Assembly (NCBI GenBank): GCA_039029395.1
Contig: JBCCGG010000030.1
Coordinates: 18,063 to 82,062, forward strand
Direction of reading: 5' to 3'
DNA: 64,000 nucleotides
From: JBCCGG01 sp039029395
GTDB taxonomy: Bacteria; Pseudomonadota; Alphaproteobacteria; Kiloniellales; JAKSDN01
The position numbers and the translations under genes are program-made. This document shows, one piece after another, positions 21,388-29,090 of this stretch; position 1 is the first letter of the stretch, and each line of letters begins with the position of its first letter. The notes beneath the pieces were generated by a model. It ran no database searches. It was not told the origin of the DNA and was given only the letters and a program-made list of their open reading frames with translations.

Positions 21388-21979
21388 CCGGCCGTCACTG
21401 GCGGCGTGGGGTCTTTGGGCGATTATCTGTCTGGGCCTGACGGCCTGCCAGATCGATCCGCCCGAGACGAGCTTTCCGGAGCTGACGTTCGACCACTTGC
21501 CGCCGCTTCGCTTCGACGTGGCCAAGGTCGAGATCGAGCAGGCCTACCACCCCAGTGTCGAGCCGCCCCACGTGGAGTTGCGAATGCCCCTGCCCCCGGC
21601 CACCGCAGCGGCCCGCTGGGCGCGCGACCGGCTGGTGGCCGCGGGCAGCGCGGGTCGCTTGGTCTTCACGGTGCGCGAAGCGCCCGTGATCGAGCAGCCG
21701 CTGGAGAAGACCGGCGGTTTGCCAGGGCTCTGGACGGTCGAGCCGTCCGAGCGCTACGACGCCCGTCTGGTGCTGACCATGACCCTGTACAATGCCTACG
21801 GAGGCCAGGAGGCCAGCGCCACCGTGACTGCGACCCGCTCGGCCACGGTGCCGGAAGATGCCAGCCTGAACCAGCGCGAGGCAGTTTGGTTCGCCCTGGT
21901 CGAGAAGCTCATGCGCGACAGCGACGACGAGCTTGAGGAGACCTTGCGCCGGTACTTCGGAAGCCATCTCTTGAATTAG
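21353..21979 (+). CDS. Hypothetical lipoprotein
   Basis: About 208 aa, starting inside the last 35 bp of hslO and probably translated from the same transcript. An Arg-rich N-region and hydrophobic helix lead to the lipobox LTAC, so lipid-anchored export is predicted. The mature part is mixed alpha/beta with a segment of extensive beta character and an acidic C-terminal helix. I do not recognise a named domain, although lipoproteins of this size are often linked to hslO in related genomes. A TTG start 5 codons upstream is possible. Confidence 0.7.
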   Translation: MRLRLRRSTRRDRPSLAAWGLWAIICLGLTACQIDPPETSFPELTFDHLPPLRFDVAKVEIEQAYHPSVEPPHVELRMPLPPATAAARWARDRLVAAGSAGRLVFTVREAPVIEQPLEKTGGLPGLWTVEPSERYDARLVLTMTLYNAYGGQEASATVTATRSATVPEDASLNQREAVWFALVEKLMRDSDDELEETLRRYFGSHLLN

Positions 21980-21994
21980 ATCAAGCCACGGCGG

Positions 21995-22414
21995 CTAGGT
22001 TTCTGACTCCACGAAGCCTCTCGCTGCAGTGTCGCGGTAGAAACCCGCCGTGTTCTGGAACACGTTCGGCTTGCGGTAGACAGCGAGAATGACGCAGCCC
22101 TCGTCCGAGTGAGTCTCGTGGAAGGACCCTGGACGGCGCCAAACGAACTCGCCGGCGCGGCAAATGCCGTCATGGTCGTAGAATGAGCCCTCGATGACGT
22201 AGGACTGCTCGATTTCCGGATGTTTGTGCATCGGCAGGGTCGCGCCTGGCTGCCATTTGATCAGGCAAGTCATCTCGCCTTTATTCTTGTCCTCGTAAAG
22301 CACCTTAATCTGGATGCCCTCGAACTGGCTTGGCGCCCAGGGGATTTGCTTTGGGTCGACATAGACCGAGCCGTCTTTGGTGGGTTCGACGCTAGGCTTT
22401 CTCTTGGCCGTCAT
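21995..22414 (-). CDS. Cupin-domain protein
   Basis: A 139 aa single-domain cupin of the small ChrR/acetylacetone-dioxygenase-like type. Motif 1 is PMHKHPEIEQSYVIEG, with two His and a Glu as metal ligands, and motif 2 is EFVWRRPGSFHETHS, with the remaining His. The ATG with GGAG 6 nt upstream is chosen over an adjacent GTG. No partner suggests a substrate. It converges on the lipoprotein gene and is divergent from the peroxidase operon. Confidence 0.85.
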   Translation of the reverse strand: MTAKRKPSVEPTKDGSVYVDPKQIPWAPSQFEGIQIKVLYEDKNKGEMTCLIKWQPGATLPMHKHPEIEQSYVIEGSFYDHDGICRAGEFVWRRPGSFHETHSDEGCVILAVYRKPNVFQNTAGFYRDTAARGFVESET

Positions 22415-22756
22415 CACAGACTCCGCATCATGTTCTGTCTCACAATCATAGCAGACTTTCGACTCTAGAGCCCCAGATCCAATAGGCCGTGGTGGACGAC
22501 ATGTCGCCGTCCCACGCCGATCTTGCTGGATTTGGGGGACTAACGCTCCACTAACGCTGGATAAACGCTAGCTCTGCCAAGCTCTCTCGGCACCACGCGC
22601 TAAGGACGCAGGCCAGACTGGCAAGTCACAGTGGCTGGGAGCGTGCGACGCCTTCGCGGAGTTGCCTTTGTCAAGGTGCCATCCCTTCAGTGCCCCCGGG
22701 CCTGACTGGGCGGGTCAAAGGCGCCTCAAGCATTCGGACGGGCGGGTTTGACAGGA
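22415..22756. other. Intergenic region upstream of the peroxidase operon
   Basis: No gene is supported in these ~340 bp between the divergent cupin and peroxidase genes. Its main content is the three-copy 11-bp direct repeat listed separately. A 190-nt leader would lie between that repeat and the peroxidase start. I see no consensus -35/-10 pair. Confidence 0.5.
22541..22569 (+). promoter_or_regulatory. Three heptameric direct repeats at 11-bp period (candidate SARP operator)
   Basis: TAACGCT at 22541, TAACGCT at 22552 and AAACGCT at 22563 repeat with exactly 11 bp between starts, one helical turn, each followed by a 4-bp spacer. Streptomyces antibiotic regulatory proteins bind tandem heptamers of this geometry. 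A SARP/BTAD-type gene is in the same cluster, so this is the obvious candidate site for controlling the peroxidase-precursor operon, or the cupin gene in the other direction. Confidence 0.6.
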
Positions 22757-24580
22757 ATGATCTTCTCTCTTGGGCACGGCGGGCGGATTCTTGGCTCCGG
22801 CCGTCCCGTTTCGCGATCGGCTTTCGAGATTGAAGGCGTGGCACGCGCGCGCGCGATCCTACCCCATCAGGTTGCCTACCACACCCAGAGATATGACCTG
22901 GTCGAGGGCCTTGACCCGGCGCCAGACGGCCTGCCCGGACATCGGGGCAGCTTCCGCTACCTTTACTCGGATGTAGAGGACTTCCCGCTCATCGACGAGA
23001 TCGACTTAAAGCTCGTCGCACTGGCTGAGGCCATGGTCGAGTCCGAAGGTCAGTCCGAGTCCATGGACTCAAGCGTGCCCGCGATCTTCACCTATTTCGG
23101 CCAGTTTATCGGCCATGACGTCACTGCGCATACCGACCGGGACTTCGAGACCTCGAAAATCGCCGATACGCCCTTGCACCGACTGCCGCGCGAGGTGGTT
23201 GAATCCAAGGTGCGCAATCTGCGCAGAGGAACGCTGGATCTGAATAGCCTTTACGGTGACGGGCCGGGTCAGACCGAGAACGTTCGTCGCCTGGAGCGGG
23301 CGCTTCGCGAAGGCGCGCGCATGCGCCTGGGGGTGCCGCTTCCCGTGGGCTCACGGCCGCCCCTCCCGCGCGACAACGGTGCCGACCTGCCGCGCATCGG
23401 CGCGCTCATATCCGACGGGGCGATCGACCCCGATGACCTTCCCGAGGAGCTGCGCCCGGTCGGGCCCAACGCAGAACAGCGCAAGCGCTTGGCCTTGATC
23501 GGCGACGGACGAAACGATGAGAACCTGGTCGTCGCGCAGCTGCACGTCGCTTTCCTGCGGTTCCACAACGAGATCATCCGGGCGCTGAGCGATGGAAACG
23601 GCGCCGAGTGGGACCTTGAAGAGCTCTTCGCAGCGGCAAAGCGGCAGGTCCAGTGGACATACCAATGGCTGGTAATCAATGAGTTTTTACCGCAGGTCTG
23701 TGATCCGGCTGTACTCGCCTTCGTCCTCGAGCGTGAGGCGCCGATCTACCGCGTCTTTCTGGAACGCGGACAAGAATGCGGATCGCGCGGTGCGCTGCCG
23801 ATCCCTCTGGAGTTTTCGAGCGCGGCCTACCGCTTTGGCCATTCGATGGTGCGTGCCAGTTACGATTTCAATCGCAATTTCGGACGCCCGGCAGATGATT
23901 TGGAGAGCGGTCACCGTGCCAAGCTCGATCAGCTGTTTACCTTCACGGGGCGTGGGGACAATCCCATAGGAGGCTTTGGATTCACTGCCATCCCGGAGAA
24001 CTGGCTGATCGAGTGGGACCGTTTCGTGAGGCCGAGTCCCGATCTCGATGGCCGCACGGCGCGCAAGATCAACAGCCAACTGGCCCGTGAACTGGACCAG
24101 ATGGTGAATGAGGGCCTCAACCAGTCGGAGCCTCGGGAGATCTTCAAGCGTTTGGCATTGCGCAACCTGCGGCGCGGCTACAACCTCAATCTACCGTCTG
24201 CTCAGGCCCTGATCGCGCGCATGGCGGCCGACGGACACACCATTGAGCGTCCGCTTTCCGCTGATCAGTTGCGCAACGGTCGGTCCGGCGAGGCCCTTTT
24301 CGAGGGTGGGTTCCTCGACCAAACGCCGCTTTGGTTCTACGTCCTGAAAGAGGCCGAAGAGCAGGCCGATGGAGAGCACCTGGGCGAGCTGGGAAGCCGC
24401 CTTGTCGCTGAGACTCTGGTCGGCCTGGTCGTCAACGATCGCTCATCCTACTGGAACGAAACCAACAGCTGCGAGCGTTGGTCGCCGCACGATGCCGTCT
24501 GGCCCAATGACGAGCCGGTGACGAGTCTCGCCAAGCTGCTTGCAGCCGCTGGTGTACTGGCCCGGGAGACCGAGCCGTGA
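22757..24580 (+). CDS. Animal-type heme peroxidase (first of two)
   Basis: A 607 aa protein of the myeloperoxidase/cyclooxygenase-type (An_peroxidase) superfamily, with no signal peptide. The active-site pattern fits: Q116 and distal H120 in FGQFIGHD, catalytic R252 with E255 in GRNDEN, LHVAFLRFHNE, and proximal H362 in YRFGHSMVR. The Asp that forms the first heme ester in mammalian peroxidases is Gly here, whereas the Glu of the second ester is conserved. The ATG is preferred to a TTG three codons upstream. A second peroxidase and the peptide gene follow on the same strand. A role in oxidative modification of the peptide is an inference from context. Confidence 0.88.
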   Translation: MIFSLGHGGRILGSGRPVSRSAFEIEGVARARAILPHQVAYHTQRYDLVEGLDPAPDGLPGHRGSFRYLYSDVEDFPLIDEIDLKLVALAEAMVESEGQSESMDSSVPAIFTYFGQFIGHDVTAHTDRDFETSKIADTPLHRLPREVVESKVRNLRRGTLDLNSLYGDGPGQTENVRRLERALREGARMRLGVPLPVGSRPPLPRDNGADLPRIGALISDGAIDPDDLPEELRPVGPNAEQRKRLALIGDGRNDENLVVAQLHVAFLRFHNEIIRALSDGNGAEWDLEELFAAAKRQVQWTYQWLVINEFLPQVCDPAVLAFVLEREAPIYRVFLERGQECGSRGALPIPLEFSSAAYRFGHSMVRASYDFNRNFGRPADDLESGHRAKLDQLFTFTGRGDNPIGGFGFTAIPENWLIEWDRFVRPSPDLDGRTARKINSQLARELDQMVNEGLNQSEPREIFKRLALRNLRRGYNLNLPSAQALIARMAADGHTIERPLSADQLRNGRSGEALFEGGFLDQTPLWFYVLKEAEEQADGEHLGELGSRLVAETLVGLVVNDRSSYWNETNSCERWSPHDAVWPNDEPVTSLAKLLAAAGVLARETEP

Positions 24581-24611
24581 TGCACGGATCCGCACCAAGC
24601 ATCGCAACCGA

Positions 24612-24637
24612 TAGCGCCCCAGCGATTGGTGGCGCTA
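24612..24637. repeat. Inverted repeat between the two peroxidase genes
   Basis: TAGCGCC (24612-24618) and GGCGCTA (24631-24637) form a perfect 7-bp stem with a 12-nt loop in the 151-bp gap. It could be a weak attenuator or mRNA-processing hairpin; there is no T-tract. Confidence 0.4.
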
Positions 24638-24731
24638 GGGGGAGCCAAGCTTGACTTTAACCCACGAGCGGCACCGCGTGTTTGCACAACGAGGCAGCCG
24701 CAAAACAAGATCAACGAGGGGAAGGTGAAAA

Positions 24732-26537
24732 ATGTCTAGCTTCCATGGTGGATCTCAGAGGGGTCTGCTTCCCTCTCTGCTGGACTTCGAGGATCAGGTT
24801 TCCGACGACGGGACGCAAGCGGCCCTCGGAAAGGCCAACGGCGCCGACAGAACCGTCGCAGACGAGAGATCTTACGTAGACTATCACCACTTCATCAGTC
24901 CCTGTGGTCGAGTGCACTTCAAAGGCGGCCTTGAGGAGCCGGATCAGAAATCGACGTTGGACATGTTGGATCGGCTCAATCGTTCGATCCTGGCCAACCA
25001 CCTCAAGCCCCACGAGCGGGATCAGTGGGAAAACAAAGATACTCCTGCCGGCTACACCTATCTTCTACAGTTCGCTGCGCACGACCTGGTTCACACTTCG
25101 GTCGCCAACATTCCCAGCGAGGGGGTCGACCGCAAGGTGCGGAATCTGCGCGGCGCGAAGTTGGAGCTGGAGACGATCTTTGGCGGTGGTCCGGCGGTCT
25201 GCCCCCATGCCTTTGAGGCGCCGGAAGAGCACGATTCGGTGCGTCGGCGCTTGCGCTTGGGTCAGCCACGGAATGTCCAAGGTGACAATCTGGTCGATCT
25301 GGACCGCGAACTGTTCCGCACCGGTAAGCGGATGCACGGCAAGAACAAGAAGAAGATCGGCATGACCGACGTGCTGATTGCCGACCCGCGCAATGACGAC
25401 AACTCGATCATCGCTCAGCTGACCGCGCTGTTCCACGCCTTCTACAATGTGGTGCTCGCGCAAACCCGAAAGAACTGGAGCAACGTGTCGGGGACCAACG
25501 GCAAGTCGCCGCCGCTCGAGGATGCCGACGTCTACGCCCGTGCGGTTACCGCCTATGCCTATCGGACGATCTTGCGCAAGGATCTACTCAAGCGCTTGCT
25601 CGATCCGGAGGTCTATGAGGTCTATGACCGGGAGTACAAGGACGAGGGCGCAGCTCCAAAATTTCTCGACAACCCGGTAAACAGCGAATCCATTCCGCTG
25701 GAGTTTTCTCATGCGGCGATCCGAATTGGCCACGTTATGGTCCGGCCTCGCTACAAGCTGAACCCCTACCGGGGCTCGAACCAGACCATTTCCAGGATCA
25801 TCCGCACCAGCTCAAGAAGGTCCTTCAACCACGTTCCCCTGCGCCTGAACTATTTGGTGGATTGGGCGCATTTCTTCGAAGTGGATCCTCAAGTGACCGA
25901 ATCCGCGGCCTTCAATTGGGCGGCCAAGTTCGGATTGCATTCGGCGTTGGACTTGGGGAACGTGACAGACTTTCCGGTCCTACAGAAGAGCGGTGCCGGA
26001 GGTCTGTTGTTGCGTGACATGGTGCGCGGCCAAGCGGCCAAGCTGTGGTCTGTGGACGGGTTGTGCGACCTGATCCAAGGCCGCCTCGGATCGGGTGACC
26101 CCGGCATGCCAAACCTGCCGTCGCTGCCGGGCAAAGCCGGGCGCACCAAGAACATCTGCGCGGCGTTGAAATCGCTCTCGGACGTGGCGGAGCACGAGTT
26201 GGGATTGGACGAAAACCTCAGGATCAATGAGTCCGACACCTCGCGGCTCAAGCAAGATCCACCACTTTTCCTCTATGTGCTTGTAGAGTCTCAGATGGGC
26301 CCGTCGAAGGGCACGCGCCTTGGTCCTTTGGGCTCGATCATCATGGGCGAGGTCTTCTTCCGCGCGATGTCCCGCCATCCGGATGTCGTCGGCCCGCGAG
26401 TAGCCAGGTGGGAAAGAAAGGTCGCACAGGTTGCGGAAGGCGTTCTTCCTTTCGTGCCGACCTCAATGTCGGACCTGATCGACATCATAGAGACCTATGA
26501 CCCGCCGGCGTTGACGGTGCTGGACCCGCTCGCCTAG
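24732..26537 (+). CDS. Animal-type heme peroxidase (second of two)
   Basis: 601 aa, same superfamily as the preceding gene but clearly divergent from it. Distal Q113/H117 sit in LQFAAHDL, the catalytic Arg is R220 in DPRNDDN, and the proximal His is H334 in IRIGHVMVR. The second heme-ester Glu is Asp (D223) and the first ester Asp is Ala. The ribosome site AAGG is well placed before the ATG. There is no signal peptide, so it probably acts in the cytoplasm. Two different peroxidases in tandem suggests sequential steps or a heterodimer. The candidate precursor begins 54 bp downstream. Confidence 0.86.
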   Translation: MSSFHGGSQRGLLPSLLDFEDQVSDDGTQAALGKANGADRTVADERSYVDYHHFISPCGRVHFKGGLEEPDQKSTLDMLDRLNRSILANHLKPHERDQWENKDTPAGYTYLLQFAAHDLVHTSVANIPSEGVDRKVRNLRGAKLELETIFGGGPAVCPHAFEAPEEHDSVRRRLRLGQPRNVQGDNLVDLDRELFRTGKRMHGKNKKKIGMTDVLIADPRNDDNSIIAQLTALFHAFYNVVLAQTRKNWSNVSGTNGKSPPLEDADVYARAVTAYAYRTILRKDLLKRLLDPEVYEVYDREYKDEGAAPKFLDNPVNSESIPLEFSHAAIRIGHVMVRPRYKLNPYRGSNQTISRIIRTSSRRSFNHVPLRLNYLVDWAHFFEVDPQVTESAAFNWAAKFGLHSALDLGNVTDFPVLQKSGAGGLLLRDMVRGQAAKLWSVDGLCDLIQGRLGSGDPGMPNLPSLPGKAGRTKNICAALKSLSDVAEHELGLDENLRINESDTSRLKQDPPLFLYVLVESQMGPSKGTRLGPLGSIIMGEVFFRAMSRHPDVVGPRVARWERKVAQVAEGVLPFVPTSMSDLIDIIETYDPPALTVLDPLA

Positions 26538-26591
26538 CGTTCCCGCAGGAGTGGGCAACAAGAAGCGAATGCAAGAATGGAGAGAGGTGAC

Positions 26592-26978
26592 ATGCCTGGA
26601 CCGAAGATGACCATCCACAACTATCAGAAGATAGGCGAGCTGATCAAAACCTGGGCGAGCGACGAAAAGAAGCGCCCGGCAACTAAGGAAGACCTTTTGG
26701 CCATGGCCAACGACGACGGCTTGAATCTCGAGTTGGCGGACGAGGTAACGACCGTGGTCTACACCGACGTTCCCGAAGAACAGGCGAGCGAAATCCGTTT
26801 CGTCATTCCGGCGAACAACGCTCTAAGTGTCGGCGTTGAGGAGGACCTCTATCCGCTTCCGACGTTCTATGCCGAAAACGCCTTTCTCGATCCCGAGCAA
26901 AGGGTCATGGACGATGACGAGACCGAGGCCTTTCGGACCATGCGCATTGGCGAGTACACCACATCGAAGTGCAAATGA
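26592..26978 (+). CDS. Candidate RiPP precursor with NHLP-like leader
   Basis: A 128 aa acidic protein. The ATG with GAGAGG just upstream is preferred to an ATG five codons earlier. Residues 11-73 (YQKIGELIKTWASDEK, LLAMANDDGLNLELADEV, VVYTDVPEEQASEIRFVIP) have the rhythm of nitrile-hydratase-like (NHLP) leader peptides: an IxxAW-type helix, a short loop, a strand with V-V-x-D-x-P, and a final P. The remaining 55 residues would be the core. They contain three tyrosines (87, 93, 122) and end TTSKCK, in which C127 is the only cysteine of the protein. No GG cleavage site is seen. The gene sits between two peroxidases and, on the opposite strand, a YcaO operon. Leader assignment is by eye, so a non-RiPP small acidic protein remains possible. 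Confidence 0.55.
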   Translation: MPGPKMTIHNYQKIGELIKTWASDEKKRPATKEDLLAMANDDGLNLELADEVTTVVYTDVPEEQASEIRFVIPANNALSVGVEEDLYPLPTFYAENAFLDPEQRVMDDDETEAFRTMRIGEYTTSKCK

Positions 26979-26983
26979 TGGAG

Positions 26984-29059
26984 TCATTCTAGAGGGCTTG
27001 GCGGTGCCGCGTTGGGCATCGCCAAGCCCGCCTCTCGCAAGCCCCTGAACAACTGCCGAAAGGTCTCTTGGTTGCGGATCGGGTAGCAGCTGGTCAGCCA
27101 ATCGGCGATGGCCTGGTCGTCGGGCGTCTCCTCTGCGACCCAGTTTGCCCGCACGTTCTCCACGAACCTTGCCAGCACCTCCCGGGCTTCGGCGGGCTGG
27201 CCGCTAAGGGCCAGGGCGGCAGCGTGCCATGCCGGAATGTCGGGGACGACTTCCTCGGCGTACTCGCAGGCCGTGATGCATTCGTCGTAGTCGCCGTTCA
27301 GGAAGTAGAGCACCGCCTGGTAGGACCAATGAGTCTTTGAAGGGCGAAACTCGAACTCGAGGGCCACCTTGGAGAGTTCGCGCGAAGCTTCCACCCGATC
27401 ACAAAACGCCAGACCGACAGCGGCGGAGACCAACACCCAAGGATCGTTCTCGTTGTTCTGGTGGGCCAGCTCGAAGGCGAGCTCGGCCTGCTCGAACTGC
27501 CGGCACATGGCGCTGCTCCAACCCAGGCAAAGCTGGGAGCGGCTGTCCAGCGGATCGAGCTGAACCGCGCGCTTGGCGAGCTGCAAGGCGTTGCGGCGGC
27601 TGGTTTCATTGCTGATCGTGCCCGGGAAGAAGAGATGCCGCGTGTTCTCGATTTCCGCCCGGCTGTAGTAGCCTCTTGCAAAAGTCGGGTAGCGGTCGAT
27701 GATCGAACGGAACAGCGCGTCGGCCCGGCGCCACACCGAGGCGTCCTTGATCAGCAGGAGTTCCTGACCCCTTAGCCACTGGTCATAGACCTCCAAGGTG
27801 GCGTCGTCGCCGACCGCCGTGCGCGCGAGCCGATCGGCCGATAGATGCAGGTTCAAGGCGACTCCCAGGCGGCCGACGATCTCGTTCTGGGTCTGCCGCC
27901 AGCTGTCGATCTGGCGCTCGAAGCGCTCGCTCCAGACGTAGAAGTTCGATGCAAGATCCTTCAGGGTGATCGCGATCCTGATCGACTTCTCGCTGTCAAA
28001 TCCAGAGATCGACAGACCGTAGCTCGACGCCGTCATCAGACCTCTTAGCTGATCCGCGGAGAGGCCCTGGACGTCGATGATGCGCCACTCCCGAAAGCGG
28101 ATGAGACAGGCAATCAAGTCGTGCCGGAAACCGCTCAGAATATGAACCCTGGTCGGAGCCAGGCCGCTGGCATCACCGTCGGCGACAAAGAGTCTCGGGC
28201 GTAGAGCCGCGTCTTGGGCATTCGCCTCGGCCCGGGCATAGATCCCCGACTGCGCAACCAGATCGAGCGCACTCTCCTGTCGTTTCGGCAGCTGTGCCGC
28301 CTGGGGATCGAAGGCGCCGGTCTTGACCGCAACGATTAAGTCTTTGGTCGCCGCCGAAGGCTCTTCACCATAGGTGTTCTCGAGGAGATTCCAGAAGGCC
28401 TGATAGACCTCCAAAGCGCGCGCGGCATCGCCGATGCTCGCGTAGCCGCGTATCAGGGCTTGGCAGGCCTGCTCGTGGAGCGGGCGTAGGTCGAGCAGTA
28501 TCTTGGCGATCTCGCAGAGTTGTGTGGGTTCGATGTCCGGCTCGCCGAGCCGGTCTTCTAGCTGTCTGACCAGGTCCTGCAACAAATGCTCGCGGGTGGT
28601 CGCGAGCCAGGCGTAAAAGTTTGGGTCGAGGTCCTCCGCACCGTAAAGCAGCGTCGAGAAGGCCGATGCCTCCTTGCGGAGCCTGGGATCGATCGTCGAG
28701 TCCTGGAGCGAGGCGACCATCTCGTCGACATCGGTCGACACCAGACTCCCGTCCAGATGGACCTCGGTCCTGCCGGACACCAAGCCCTTGAAGCCAATGT
28801 CGTTGAAGATCGTTCTAAGAACCCAGATGGTATGCCGAAGGCTGGTCTGGGCTCGCTCCTCCGTCGACTCGCTCCACAGCATGCCGCGCAGGTATTCGCG
28901 GCTGCAGCTCTTGCGTGGGCTGAGCGCGAGGAGTCCCAGCAAGGCTTGGGCTTTCTGGCTCGAGATCGATACCGCGCGGCCGCTAATGGTGGCGGAGAAC
29001 CCGCCGAGCAGATTCAGGTGCAAGATCTGGTGGCCGGAAGAATCGCTTGCTTTACTCAA
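26984..29059 (-). CDS. SARP-type transcriptional regulator with BTAD, TolB-like and TPR regions
   Basis: About 691 aa. An OmpR-like winged-helix DNA-binding domain (roughly residues 12-110, LLGGFSATISGRAV onward) is followed by a bacterial transcriptional activation domain (about 115-250). A middle region resembles the TolB-N/adenylate-cyclase-associated module (WSERFERQIDSWRQTQNEIVGRL), and a C-terminal third has TPR-like repeats. The chosen TTG has GGAG 6 nt upstream; a TTG ten codons earlier is the alternative. It is the last gene of the methyltransferase-YcaO operon and ends 5 bp from the convergent precursor gene. The heptamer repeats upstream of the peroxidases are its likely target. 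Confidence 0.8.
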   Translation of the reverse strand: MSKASDSSGHQILHLNLLGGFSATISGRAVSISSQKAQALLGLLALSPRKSCSREYLRGMLWSESTEERAQTSLRHTIWVLRTIFNDIGFKGLVSGRTEVHLDGSLVSTDVDEMVASLQDSTIDPRLRKEASAFSTLLYGAEDLDPNFYAWLATTREHLLQDLVRQLEDRLGEPDIEPTQLCEIAKILLDLRPLHEQACQALIRGYASIGDAARALEVYQAFWNLLENTYGEEPSAATKDLIVAVKTGAFDPQAAQLPKRQESALDLVAQSGIYARAEANAQDAALRPRLFVADGDASGLAPTRVHILSGFRHDLIACLIRFREWRIIDVQGLSADQLRGLMTASSYGLSISGFDSEKSIRIAITLKDLASNFYVWSERFERQIDSWRQTQNEIVGRLGVALNLHLSADRLARTAVGDDATLEVYDQWLRGQELLLIKDASVWRRADALFRSIIDRYPTFARGYYSRAEIENTRHLFFPGTISNETSRRNALQLAKRAVQLDPLDSRSQLCLGWSSAMCRQFEQAELAFELAHQNNENDPWVLVSAAVGLAFCDRVEASRELSKVALEFEFRPSKTHWSYQAVLYFLNGDYDECITACEYAEEVVPDIPAWHAAALALSGQPAEAREVLARFVENVRANWVAEETPDDQAIADWLTSCYPIRNQETFRQLFRGLREAGLAMPNAAPPSPLE

Positions 29060-29090
29060 TCCGCTCTCCAATAGCGCGACGATCGCCAAG

